DNA of 64,000 nucleotides, taken from assembly GCA_023052935.1 (NCBI GenBank), contig CM041292.1:107997906-108061905 (forward strand), in the 5' to 3' direction. A program made the position numbers and the translations under genes. The notes under the pieces are model-generated. The model worked only from the letters and a program-made list of their open reading frames with translations, did not search any database and was not told the DNA's origin. Below, in pieces: positions 11,350 through 21,600 of this stretch. Each line of letters starts with the position of its first letter. The stretch's first letter is position 1. Origin of the DNA: Piezodorus guildinii (lineage: Eukaryota > Arthropoda > Insecta > Hemiptera > Pentatomidae).

Positions 11350-12697
11350 TAAGTTAAGAAGTGGTGCCAAGATAAAACCTTGGGGAACATCTATAGAGAT
11401 TGTTTTTATTGATGAGGTTTCAGAATGCTTTCAGACAGAGTAGAATCAGTCACAGAGAAAAGATTGTAAAACTAAATAATATGTGTTAGGAAGAATGGGT
11501 TTTGGTTTAAAAAGAAGACCCTGGTGCCATACCATGTCAAAAGCCTGAGTAACATCAAAATATACCCCCGATGTGTATTGTTTTAGTTTAATTCTAGGTG
11601 CAGTAGAAGTAAATTCAGTAACTCTCTGTGGCTGTTGTTTTGTGGAATGAAAAGAGCGAATTCCGAATTGCTTTTCTGATAATATGTCTTGGTCTGTCAG
11701 TATGTTAATAATGCAATTGTACACCAATTTTTCAAATATTTATGAAATCAAATTTTCAATGAGAGCATTGCAGACCAATATTAGATAAGATTCAAAACTA
11801 ACAACAAATAAATTGAAGCATATTGTACTTTGTATGCAGGTTTCCATGGAGATATGAGCAATTATTATTAGTTTTTCAAATAATGATACAAGCAGTTAAA
11901 TATGTTTTACATATTTCTGAATCCTAAAAAACAAACATGGTTTATTCAGGTGGAAGGGTTCACCTATGAGTGGAGAAATACACATTTATGCAAAGGAGTT
12001 AAGATGATAAAAACTGGTTATTTTTTTAAGCTAAAACATTAATATTGAATAATTACTGGCATCGATACTACTTCCGATGTGTAATCATAAATTTGAAAGA
12101 ATACAATTAATTAAAAGGTTTATCACCTGTAGCATAGTGGCTAGCATAACAGCCTTCTATGCCTAAGGTTATTCCACCCTTCAGAGGGGACGTAAAAAGG
12201 TGGTTCCGAAAAAGAAGAGAAATATAGATCCTAAGGTGCCTGCTGATCCCGAATGTCCATAATCTGTCGATTTTGCTATATTCTTATTAATATGTAATCC
12301 ATTAACCCTGTGCACTTGCAAGAAAAAAATTTCTGTAAAAAGCCCACTTCTTGCAGCCAAAGATTTGTATGGTCTATATATTGGCGCCAATCCCAAAAAT
12401 TATTTTCATATATTTAGAAGGGATTGGTGAGCTTGGGCTTAATTTAAATTGTACATAGTGATGAAATTTCACATTTATTTAATTTTCTTTTTATATTTTC
12501 AACATTATTGTTAAAATTAGTTTCTGTTTCGATTTAGGATGACGGAAGAGTTACTGAGTAAACATAAAAAGAAACTCACAGAACTTGAAGGATTAATTGA
12601 AGAAGAACAAGAAGCTATAAGAGCTGTAAAATCCAGCATTTTAATAAATGAAAGGAAAATTCTTTCCCTCATTTCAAGAGTGCCTACGACTCAATAG
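881..12697 (+). CDS. IFT54 (TRAF3IP1): IFT54 / TRAF3-interacting protein 1, C-terminal seven exons (5' partial)
   Basis: IFT54 is a peripheral subunit of intraflagellar transport complex B that binds tubulin and IFT20 and is needed to build cilia. Exons are 881-1185, 1396-1552, 2336-2443, 3486-3600, 6782-6895, 7400-7611 and 12538-12697 (stop TAG at 12695). All junctions are GT-AG, all phases agree, and together they give 389 residues. The order matches the family: a low-complexity acidic/basic linker; an Arg/Pro-rich stretch containing ARPPSARPGAPKTRDRGEV (exon 3); then the conserved C-terminal MIP-T3 coiled coil beginning near KRATWQKECDQLKAGIQALT in the 7400 exon and ending with EEEQEAIRAVKSSIL in the last exon. 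The N-terminal CH-like tubulin-binding domain must lie before this window. The introns hold a SINE, a LINE, a mariner and two jockey copies, yet every exon is open. Identification rests on the C-terminal domain and is secure; exact boundaries of the poorly conserved linker exons are inferred from splice signals. Confidence 0.9.
1587..1822 (-). repeat. HINE-like dispersed element, hairpin-end fragment
   Basis: This holds only the terminal 230 bp of the dispersed family described at 52743-53615. It has the terminal hairpin (TTTCACTTACC paired with a degenerate arm after TGTGAAACATATA) followed by the conserved block ending near TTTAGGGTCCCCCGAG. It lies between IFT54 exons 1396-1552 and 2336-2443. 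Confidence 0.7.
2946..3231 (+). mobile_element. tRNA-derived SINE, family 1, full length
   Basis: The head is tRNA-like, with an A-box region (TAGCTGGGTGGTTAGCG) and a B box (GGGTTCAAACCC), followed by a family-specific body and an (AAAT/CAAA)n tail. It is flanked by a perfect 16-bp target-site duplication, AAACTTTAATATATGC, at 2930-2945 and 3232-3247, which fixes both ends. Other copies lie at 12125, 44105 (-), 47973, 57316 (-) and 59216. Such SINEs are transcribed by RNA polymerase III and mobilised by LINE proteins. This one lies in an IFT54 intron in the sense direction. Confidence 0.92.
3744..4745 (+). pseudogene. Degraded DNA-transposon remnant
   Basis: The left edge (GTAAAATGGGGTGAATAC) and right edge (TAGGGTGAATGGGGACAG) share a GGGTGAAT motif. 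Between them, + strand frames around 4260-4500 give a broken reading containing PDEGGCISLFFKRIKQCYRF then PTQEEAYFSPSEVTFKL. This resembles, from memory, the C-terminal extension of some pogo/jerky-like transposases. There is no intact ORF and no DDE motif. Family assignment is weak; that it is non-host repeat is more likely than not. Confidence 0.35.
4896..6615 (+). mobile_element. 5'-truncated non-LTR retrotransposon (LINE) with (ATTCT)n tail
   Basis: An 18-bp perfect target-site duplication (TATATTGCTCAAGAAACC) at 4878-4895 and 6616-6633 brackets this 1,720-bp insert. One frame runs from about 4930 to 6048, interrupted by a TAG at 5392-5394 and a TAA at 5800-5802. It encodes the C-terminal part of a LINE ORF2: the post-catalytic RT region (VTYYTYLGVPLSSSG), the segment around FYGIEIWGLRYLDAIEKAQ, and a terminal Cys-His motif (CTICNN...HLIAVC). 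The 3' end is a short AATAAA-like stretch and an ATTCT microsatellite rather than poly(A). It is dead on arrival, sense-oriented in an IFT54 intron. The same kind of tail recurs near 38503. Confidence 0.9.
6668..6778. repeat. (TA)n / (TATT)n microsatellite abutting a splice acceptor
   Basis: A short ATAC run becomes about 75 bp of pure TA, then TTTA units, ending directly in the AG acceptor of the IFT54 exon at 6782. The only pyrimidine-rich sequence before that exon is the T-rich end of this simple repeat. Confidence 0.95.
7667..8568 (+). mobile_element. Internally deleted mariner transposon
   Basis: Terminal inverted repeats of about 30 bp (starting TTGGGTTGTTTCACATGAAA) are flanked by TA duplications at 7665-7666 and 8569-8570. 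From 7851 the + strand encodes a mariner transposase N-terminus (FKLGHSAAEATRNICKAFGE, helix-turn-helix) that stops at 8028-8030. Frames near 8080-8220 give the second DNA-binding part (ASASTVSKHLKCIGKVKKLD), and 8250-8400 gives HPSYSPDLSPTDYHLFRNL with the last catalytic Asp. The middle, with the first two catalytic Asp residues, is missing; intact elements are about 1.3 kb against 902 bp here. It is non-autonomous and frameshifted, in the intron after IFT54 exon 7400-7611. Confidence 0.92.
8985..9104 (-). mobile_element. Retrozyme-like repeat unit (subfamily 2), partial
   Basis: It matches the unit of the tandem repeat at 51425-51811 in layout: a GGTGGCGGTCATTAAATGAA-type start on the + strand, then an AT-rich segment, then the hammerhead core at 9046-9086. 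It has only one unit. Next to it at about 9105-9178 is a HINE-like hairpin end. No target duplication is evident. Confidence 0.5.
9046..9086 (-). ncRNA. Hammerhead ribozyme motif, minimal type (subfamily 2)
   Basis: On the - strand the invariant pieces appear in order: CTGAGGA (9082-9076, fits CUGANGA), one extra T, stem II GACCC (9074-9070) with loop ACAAAGGA and GGGTC (9061-9057), then GAAAC (9056-9052), then GTT (9051-9049) as the expected cleavage triplet. GCC before the core pairs with GGC after the cleavage site as stem I. Helix III would be only two pairs with no loop, so activity would be expected in a dimer through the palindromic ACGU. Activity is not shown by sequence. Confidence 0.65.
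9435..11345 (+). mobile_element. 5'-truncated jockey-clade LINE, nested and head-on
   Basis: A 12-bp perfect target duplication (ATATTAAGTTAA) at 9423-9434 and 11346-11357 and a poly(A) tail define this 1,911-bp insert. The reading begins inside the linker before the RT (TDKRRARKKWHNTRYPSVKK). After a frameshift near 9600 and a stop at 9774-9776 it is open from 9777 to 10886 with a nearly complete RT: SYCPISLLPIMGKILEKLL, DVEQAFDRVWH, AGVPQGSILGPILY and the catalytic TYADDT. A second frameshift in an A-run near 10860 separates LRPIWTYGIELWGSTKPSNS and the C-terminus, which ends at 11196. The RT catalytic residues are intact, so it is younger than its inverted host copy, but it cannot move on its own. 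Confidence 0.92.
12125..12215 (+). mobile_element. SINE family 1, internally deleted fragment
   Basis: It has the A-box part (TAGTGGCTAGCATAACAGCC) and, after a deletion that removes the B box, the body segment GGGGACGTAAAAAGGTGGTT. It lies in the last IFT54 intron. Confidence 0.75.
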
Positions 12698-12829
12698 ATT
12701 TTTGTATTCATTTGACAAACCTATTTAAGTGCCTCTATGTGTGCCTTTCTTAGATTCGTTTTTAACTTAAAACAATCGATATATATTTATGAAATTTATT
12801 TATATTGGTTCTACTAATGACTTTATCCT

Positions 12830-12835
12830 AATAAA
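12830..12835 (+). terminator. Candidate poly(A) signal of IFT54
   Basis: AATAAA lies 133 bp after the TAG stop and is followed by T/GT-rich sequence near 12860-12880, a plausible cleavage/polyadenylation context. Confidence 0.55.
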
Positions 12836-13511
12836 TAGGTGTTATACTGAAATCAAAATTTTATATTGTTTTTTTTTTTTTGCAAAAAAAAAAAACAACA
12901 AAAAATTAATATATAAAAGTGCCTTGGAATGTATTTATTGTAGAAATCTAGCATAAATATAATTTATTTAAAATACAATTTTTATTATTATAATATACCT
13001 ATGCACTACATTTCTTAATTTGACAAAAATTATTCCTCTAAATATCATACTGTGTTTACATAATTTTTAAGAGGTATCCAGTATATCATCTTAAGTATCC
13101 AATTAAACTTAAGTAGTCTGTGTGAAAAACTGGCAGTTAAATACAAAATATCTTCTTGATATTCCTTCCCTCTTTTACGGCAATGAAATATGAAGTTCCT
13201 TTTTGATAGTTTTTTTTTTTTTTTTTCAATTTGGCCCAGCACCAGCTGTAGCTGTTTTCCACATTTGTCAATAGATTAGGCCATCCTCTTAGCTGGACTG
13301 CCTTGGTCACTAGAGCACTGTCTTCACCCAAAAATTATTTTAATCAAGCTTCTACAATTTAGCAGTCTGAAAACTGCTAATTTGATATATTTTTATGCAT
13401 AGTAACTAATTACCAAATATTTTCATAGCTAAGATCTCACATTCTTTAAATGTGAAGGAATCTCAGCACTTCTCTATCTAACATATCACCCAACCCTAAA
13501 GTTCTATTATA

Positions 13512-15847
13512 TTTTTAGTTTCACTTTCCTATATTTGAAATATTTAGTAAGGGAAAGTATCATGATCGTGAAAATGTCCGAATTTCATTTTTCAACAGAA
13601 ATACACGTTTTAGGGTCCCTTGAGTCCAAATAACCAAGTCTTGAAAAAAGGTCTGTGTGTGGTAAGCATTAGCACTAAAACGAAAAGACGTATGAAACTG
13701 AGATTTCATATTTAAGACAACTAAGCGCCCGAGATGTTAAAGCAACTTTTTAACTAAAATCCGCTGACAAACTCATACCGATGTAAACTTTATTAATGGG
13801 CTTTAATATGATATAGGTTTCATTCTGATTCAAATAGTCTAAGAGAGCTCAACTGCTGAAATTTGTTTATTTTCTTACCCTAAAGCACCTTTAATTTTGC
13901 AGATTCCAAAATATTAACCATATCATTTTGTGTTGCCATTGATAAAAATAAAGTTGAATGAATTTGATACACAACTAAAGGAGAAAAGAGCAAAAATATT
14001 TTTTAATACAATTTTTGTGCTTTAGAACATAAAAACAGTAATATACACTGCCGGATAAAATTAAAGGATCACTTACAAATATTTGTATTATTATTACATA
14101 AGAGATAAAAATAGGAATTCCTTTGTCCCAGACTGGACTTTGTGTTGTATCTTATCAAGTTAATCCTCTACCTGTTTATATTCCCACCCGTTTATGGAGA
14201 AAAGGGTCAGTTAATCCTCTTCTTTTCTTTCTTCCTATCAGTAAATGGTTAGTTGTTAGCAAAGATTCATCTTATGGAAGATATTCTAACATTAAAGAGA
14301 CTTTAGATTTTACTTGTGAGTTTAGTAAGAATTTTGTGATGGCCAACAGAAGAGCATTGACCGAAGAGGAATCAATTCGTGCTGTTGCTTTGAGTGAAGA
14401 AGGGTTTTCTCAAAGGCATATTGCGCAACGGCTCCAGCGGTCACAATCCGTAGTGTCCAGGGTGCTTAATAGGCACCGTCAAACTGGAGGGCATACAAGA
14501 AGAGTCGGACAAGGCCTTCTGAGTTCAACTTCCCACCGCAACGAGAGATTTTTGCAACTGCATGCTCTTCAGGATCGCCGATCAACTGGTAACAGTCTGT
14601 GTGGTCTCCTCCAGAGGTTCAGGAATGTGCAAATTTCAGAGCGAATCGTGAGACGACGACTCAACGATTATGGATTGACCTCCCATCCTTCAGCTACTGG
14701 ACCTCTTCTCTCCAGGGAACACCGGTGAGCGCTTGAGGTTTGCTCGGGAGCACCTAAACTGGACTAAGGAAGATTGGAGCCTCGTATTTTCATGTATATT
14801 CAGTGATGAGTCAAGATTCTGTCTCCGATCTCAAGATGGACGGGAAAAGGTATGGAGAAGGCGGGGAGAGAGGTATGCTCCATGCACTTTTTCTCCAAGG
14901 GGAAGGGGCATAAATTTAAACTCCCGTACAGAGTTGGTTCTTGTGAACCGTGGCTCTATAACTGCTGACAGGTACATTAGGGAGGTACTTGAGCCACATG
15001 TAATATCTTTCACCAGAAATATCGCAGGTAACTTTATTTTCATGCACAATAATGCCCGACCTCACGTTGCTCGATCAGTGCAAAATTTCCTCAGATAAGA
15101 AGAAATTGATGTTATGGTTTGGCCACCCAGAAGTCCAGATATGAACCCAATAGAGCATGAATGGGACATGCTTGGAAGACGTGTCCGCGCCAGAGACCCA
15201 CAAAATTTGGCAGATTTAAGGGAAATGTTAGTGGAAGAGTGTAACAACATCCCAGAACAACATATAAGATCCTGGTCGCTGGAATGGGCAGGAGAATGGA
15301 AGCAATTATCAGAGCTAGAGGTGGGAATACCAATTATTGATCGTTTTCCTCGAATTCTTCCTTTTTATTCAGTTTTGTCATTTCATTTCAAAGATTTACT
15401 TTTTCATTTTGAGACTGTAGGACATTTTTATTTTTTGATTTGTTTTCCTATTAAAAATTTCTAGAAAAGAATGTTTTATTACCCCTATAATAAAGTGTGA
15501 CTTCCAAAGAAAAAAGAATATTTTCAAAAATAGCCTATACAGTTCAGTAATTTCAAAATATTGAAGTGGTCCTATAATTTTGTCCGGCAGTGTAGATGAA
15601 TAAAGATGGAGAGCTAAAGATTTTAGAAAAAATATCATCTCGTACACAAAATTGTATAAGTTAATGGAAAGTGATGAAGAGCTGATAAAACTAACTAATT
15701 GTAGTAGATTATAATAACACAAGTTTCCATAGAAACACAATTTAATTAATTCTTTAACAATTTATTTTCATAACTGAATGTACTTAAAAAATCTTAAATT
15801 GTTTTTAACAATGAAGGTAAGTGAAAGTCGTGTGTTGCGTGCACCAG
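13512..15847 (-). repeat. HINE-like element, near full length, interrupted by a Tc1
   Basis: The hairpin end lies at 13512 and the other terminus, with GTGTGTTGCGTGCACCAG, at 15847. Removing the Tc1 element 14046-15592 leaves about 790 bp collinear with the copy at 52743-53615. The Tc1 therefore inserted into an existing copy. Confidence 0.8.
14046..15592 (+). mobile_element. Full-length, inactive Tc1-like transposon
   Basis: The ends (CACTGCCGGATAAAATTA and its complement CACTGCCGGACAAAATTA) are flanked by TA at 14044-14045 and 15593-15594. The transposase starts at ATG 14339 (MANRRALTEEESIRAVALSE) with a paired-type helix-turn-helix and stops at TGA 14726-14728. The -1 frame continues from about 14724 through the first catalytic Asp (FSDESRF). 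A second stop, TAA at 15096-15098, interrupts before NPIEHEWD, which keeps the catalytic Glu. The second catalytic Asp is Asn here (HNNARPHVA where HDNARPH is usual). A frameshift, a stop and a lost catalytic residue make it inactive. Confidence 0.92.
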
Positions 15848-18616
15848 CTATATCATTATTATACTTTAAATGCCATTGATTTCATAATTTACATCTGATG
15901 TTTTACATTACCACAGATTGAGTTTTCTTAATAATGTTTATCAATAATAGAATAATTGACAAACTTAATAATATTATTTACAGATCTCATCATTTAAAAT
16001 TCATAACAATAAATATTTAACAGACAAATTAAAATCCATAGGAGATGACTTAATTGCAGTCTTGACTGAACCTAACTGGGCCCTGTAGTGGAGGCCAGTT
16101 CAAACTGAGATAGTTGTCTTATCGGCATGAATACAGGGACTGTGATTATGCAACCTAGGGGGCAGCTGGGAGTAAAGCCCCTTTTTATTATATGCTTAAA
16201 AAAGTCAGGGTGTGACTAGGATTAGAACCCACCTTCAACTTGTTCTTTAGTGATAACCATAAAGACAATAGTTTCTCCAATAACCCCATCCAAGAAAATA
16301 GATGGATAAACCAAACTTAGGTCTCACTCTCGCCGGATGCCCTTCCACACCAAGTATGTTAAAAACAAAAAATAAATAGTTTAATTTAAATTTATCTTTA
16401 ACAGTATAATATAAATATAGTATTGAATGAGCAGTAAGTGCTAAGCTAAACATATAAAAATTACAAGATATGGAAGGGCATTAATCTTCTATTTTACGTG
16501 AACAACTATGAATGAAGTTGGAATTTTTGAGGTAAATACATAATAGTTTAATTAAGAGAAACACTGGAAAATAAGAGAAATTTAACATTTATTGGGAACA
16601 AAAACAGTGCTTTAATATATTTGTGAACAAACAATACAAAACAGTATGAATTTTCTTTGTAATTTTCAACTATCTATAAATTATTTACTTTTGCCTGTTG
16701 TTTATGAAAAATATACATTTTATCTTCAAATAATAGAACCTGGGCCCATTTTTTTGTCAGTGAGTTTCTTTCTTATCTAATAAAAAAAGAAAGACCATAA
16801 TGATCTTTAAAAAATAAATGTATTATACATAGACCTGATAATTTTAAAATTAAACCTCAGCCGGAAATTTTATTATTACTTTAATTCAAGAACAAACATT
16901 ATTTTTTATGAACATAATTAAACATAAAAACAAGGACAGGCAAACTTGAGACTAATAAAAAAAAAAGTGAAATACAAAATTTGGTTCTTAGGAGTACCTA
17001 CATGTTTCAAACATTTATGTAATACATGGATTTACAATTAAACAATCTACCTTTTTTAATTAAAACTAATAAACAGATCTTAAATAAACACACTTAACAA
17101 TATAACTACAAAGGAAACATCGAGAAACAAGTTATTTCAGTTCTCAGTAAAAACTGTTTCAATTATCTCAAAGCTTGATTTAAAATGGTAACACAATATT
17201 CAACATTGATATGTAAACCTATTCAACTACAACTTAATAAGAAAGAACTGTACATCCTTAACTAACCAATAAAGAAGAATAAGAATGGCTTGAATTTATA
17301 AAAATCAAAAATAATTAATGTCAAATAGAAATTTAATAAAGCATGTTAAGTACGGGAAATAAAATGTTCTCAAGGAAATATGAAGTATAGGTGTATATTC
17401 AGTCAAAAGTCTTAATGTGTTATATCATCGGTTCGGAAGACCTCAAGAAATTTAGATTATTTGATATACACTTCATAAAATAATGTTTTTAATTCTCAAA
17501 TATACAGCTTTAACTAAATTGATAATCGTCATCTTTTTAAGCTGGTTTTATTGCTGAGATAGTTCCATCATAAATGAAACCTGTGAAACGAATTAAGACA
17601 TTTATGTCTTGATTTGTTTTAAAATCATATTATTTTCCAAACCGATGGTGTACCTAAGTCAAGTCAAATTATACTACATTAATAAAAAAATGGTTGAACA
17701 ATAAATTAAAAACATTAATATAAATCAGGCTTTTCTCAGAACTTCCAGTATACACCAAATAATTAGTTTACTCCTTAGGACAGACATTGAGACGGGAAAC
17801 CAAAATATAATTCATTATTTGTTTTCTAATGTTCAAAACCACATAACAAAAAGTACAATGATCTCCAGTATTTAGGAAATGTATATCACTTTAATAAAGT
17901 AATTGTGAAAAAATTATTCAGACACTTATGAATATAAAATAAATTTAATGAATGGTACGGAAAAAGAAATGGAGTAGTTTGAACCAGAACAACATCTAAC
18001 AAATTTAACATCGATCAATTAAACAAAGCATCAATGTACTCTTTTTACTTTACACATATACAAACTACTATCACAAACGGTCAGAATATAACAATAGTAT
18101 AGTTATGACAAAACATTTATAGAAAAATAGCTCTTTTTAAAAGAGCCGAAGAGACTTTTATTCACAAAATTTGTGATAGATAATCTTTAAAACCTAGTAA
18201 TTTGGCATAAAAATATCTATAACTAAATAAATTATATCAGATGGAAGGGGAAAAGAAATAGGGTAAAATAGGTGGTATATAAAAACATTGTTTGGACTAG
18301 AAAATAATAATTCTCGTTCATCAAGCTTTAAGATGTTAACGAGGCTACTAAATGTCCTATATACAAATAAATTACAAGTCTTATTAAGGCTTTTAGCCCT
18401 TAAATATCTTCACTTTCTTTAAAAATATTTCAATACAATTTTACACATTCTGTCTTCTTACTTTGACTCGGCTGTAAATTCCTCAGTCCTAAAATTTAAA
18501 AATAATTGAATGTAAAATTTACATAATAATTTCTATAAAATAACTAAAATAAAGATAAAGAAGACTTACACAGAGGATATAGCTTGATCTGGAGGGAGAA
18601 AAACAGGTATTTTGTG
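15848..18616. other. Intergenic / GTF2H1 3' flank
   Basis: This AT-rich sequence separates the convergent IFT54 and GTF2H1 genes. A weak tRNA B-box-like match on the - strand (GGTGGGTTCTAATCCTAG, near 16215-16232) suggests a decayed SINE around 16090-16260. The part next to 18617 should contain the GTF2H1 3' UTR; several TTTATT motifs could serve as its poly(A) signal and I cannot choose one. No other gene is seen. Confidence 0.5.
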
Positions 18617-21600
18617 TTATCTGATACCAAGTGGTTTCCTTCTCGACTGCCAAGTTTCATATTTGTTATAGGCTGTCTTAAGCAGTTGATTTAAATGTGA
18701 AGTCAACTGCTGGCTTAAAGGTGAAAAATCTAACATCACTTTATTCTAAAAAAAAAAAAATAAATAATATGCTTCAGATTAGAAATATTAATAAAACAAG
18801 AAACATTTTTAGGAACAGTATTACAAAATCGAAAAAAAAAAAAAAAAAAAAAAAAGCTAATAAATAAATCAGTGCAAGCAACTATACATTGAAGGCTGCA
18901 CAACACAGCATAAGTAAGATATGAATATGTGTGATAGTGAATTATCATTTTTCACCACTTTCAATGTAATATAATAAATGTACAATAACCGTGTTGTCTA
19001 AATAACTTTATCATTTATTTTTATTCAACTTTTATAATAAATAATATTTAATTCCATAAAATGATTTCTAAATTAAAAAAAAAAAATGCTTTCATAACGC
19101 GTAAATTGCAAATGTTAGTTTTGATTTAACTTTATCATTTAGTTTTCTTGTATTTATTAAAGAGCAACATTTTCTGTTATTATTCCACATAAAATATGCC
19201 TTCCCCTCTCCCGCTACTTTCGTAAACTCTCACAAGCCTTACAAAGCATGACTATTAATTCAACATAAATTTTGATGCTAGTTTACATAGATAAATAATA
19301 TCATAGAGTCATAAAACAAAGTTGGTGCAGAAAAAAAAAGTGATGCAGATAACAACTAACACTTTTTCACAAAGAAATCAGTTTTACCTTCAACTGATTA
19401 TTTTTTTTAGATTATTGTACTTTTTTTTTCTTTTATTCTAAATAAACTAAACAAACCTGCTATTTAATCGAGACATCTAAAAATATTTAAAATGAAACTT
19501 ACTTCAAATGGTTTTATCCTGGCATGATGAAACCTCCTAATGGCATTATGCATTTGTTCAGCCTTGGTCTGAAGTTCAGGAGATGTAGGTGGAAAACAAG
19601 CCCAAAAATGGCGAAGTAATTCACAACAAGTGCAGTATAAACCTGTCACTTCCTTGGCTAAACTGGGACTCACCAACTCTACAAAATAAGATTAAAGTTA
19701 AATCTTACAAATAGCTAGTTAGAGTATCTAATCATTACACTAATGTATCAAACTATAGTTATTGACATAGGTCATGTATAAGAGTTTATTAAACTGGAAA
19801 TAAAATTTAAGTTTTTTTTTATTTAATGTTTTTAAGAAGAAAACTTGGGATAATGAGAATCAGTAATGAATAATTGGGTGAAGTGGATAAGGAAGCCTCA
19901 AGAATCAGAAAAGCAGAGGTGGGACAGGAAGAGAAGCTTTATCTATTTAAACGTGAGGTAGTTATAGTGTGTTACTGCAGCTAAGAAGAGTTCCTGTGGA
20001 AATGTTGTGTCCGAAATGACAGGATCGGGAAAGGGCTGAAGATACACCTGGGTGCTGGAAACTCTGGAGTAGAGGCAGCCAAGATCAGTGGGGAAAACAC
20101 CGATAGGATAAATAAGAACCTCATAACATATCACCAGAAACAATTGGAGACTTTAAAGTGTAAGGGAACCTGGTCGAACATAAAGATGTATTGACAATGG
20201 CTAGAAGCACCCCCACACTGAATCGGTGAGAGAAAAATAAGTAATTTTGTTTTTTACATTATCTTAAAAAAAAAAAAAATTATATTATGACCTGAAATGG
20301 AATTTTGAATTTCTAAACATCTTTATAAAAAAAAAAAAAAAAAAAAAAATGAGATAGTAAATAAAATATATATTTGGAGCAGTACCTATAGGTATCTCTG
20401 AATAAACGGAGTGACATATTTCTAATGGCAATAATCAGTAAAAAATGTTTTAGCAAGACTGGCCTTAGCTTTGGAAAAGAAATAAAATGTATGTAACTCA
20501 CGAGCTAGGGATTCATCATGCTGGTGAACCATTAGAGCCCCGCCAGGAGTGAGCTCCCCCAAAGCAGCGACTGCAGTAGCTGGTGGAAGAACCCCAGGGT
20601 TGGGGAAGTGGAGTGGCCAGGATTTGGCTTCCTCTTTGAGTCTGCACGTGGCGAGGGCTATGTCAGGCCCGCTTGGCTCCTCGCTCTCGCAGCTGCTTGT
20701 CCAGTCGCTCTTCACAGGGCCTTCCAGGTATCTATCCATCTAACCATTAAAAATAATTAATATACATATTGTTGTGATATATTAATTAGGCAGAAATAAT
20801 AAGAATTGTGGAAAATCAGAAGGCGTGAGGTGATCGGCCAATGAGAGAGAATAACTGAAATAAGGGATTACGGCGTGGGTTCTGGGAATGGCCGCTATTA
20901 TATCGTTGACAGCCGATCGGAATGGACCATGTGTGTACTTGAAAATCTCTCTTGATTGTGAACTGTCGGCAAAGCAAGAGGTTGAAAAACGTGATTGGAT
21001 TATACCACTTACCATCAAATCATTTTGAGTTCAAACCATCTTTAAGTGCACTAATAATATGTTCAAATCAAGGAATTATGAAGACATTATTGGAAAAATA
21101 GGAATGGAAAATCAACTGAAGACGGCTTTATCAGATAATTACTAATTTTTTTTTATATATTGTTATTTTTATATATTATATTTAAGGTTTTAATTTAAGT
21201 TATGTTTCATATTGTAGTATATTTTCTTTAAGAATGTTAGTTTGTTTTTAACCTTAGCCAAGACTCAGAGTTATTAATTAGAAAATCCTAAAATCACCAT
21301 TCGTTTTTCATTTAAAAATTAAATAGTATTTCATTTAAAAATAAAATATTATATTTGGCGCCCAAATAAAGACCTAAAATAGTCAAATTAAAATTTTCAT
21401 AAGAGACCTAAAATTTTCATAAAAAATTTAAAATATTATAAGAATATATTAATTTATTATGAGTATTTTAAAAATGTAAATACCTAGTTCTGCCATAAAT
21501 ACTGTTACAAAAGTTGAACTTTGTTTACACCCTTTGGTATTTATTATTCAGATAATTCTCACCTCTATCATATTATTTTCTTCACATGCCAGGGTGGGTA

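Larger units (their letters stand above)
8637..11770 (-). mobile_element. Older jockey-like LINE on the - strand, split by later insertions
   Basis: Read on the - strand from 11770 to 11346, the RT domain runs through LTDQDILSEKQFGIRSFHST, YFDVTQAFDMVWHQGLLF and VPQGFILAPLLNLI. It resumes at 9434 with WTYDLPTDQIILTVTYAGNT, the former YADD box with both Asp changed. The C-terminal KPIWAYACQMYG follows near 8980. The two halves join in frame across the + strand jockey copy at 9435-11345. It is also broken by the hammerhead repeat near 8985-9104 and a HINE hairpin end at about 9105-9178. Many stops make it inactive. The outer ends are approximate. Confidence 0.75.
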
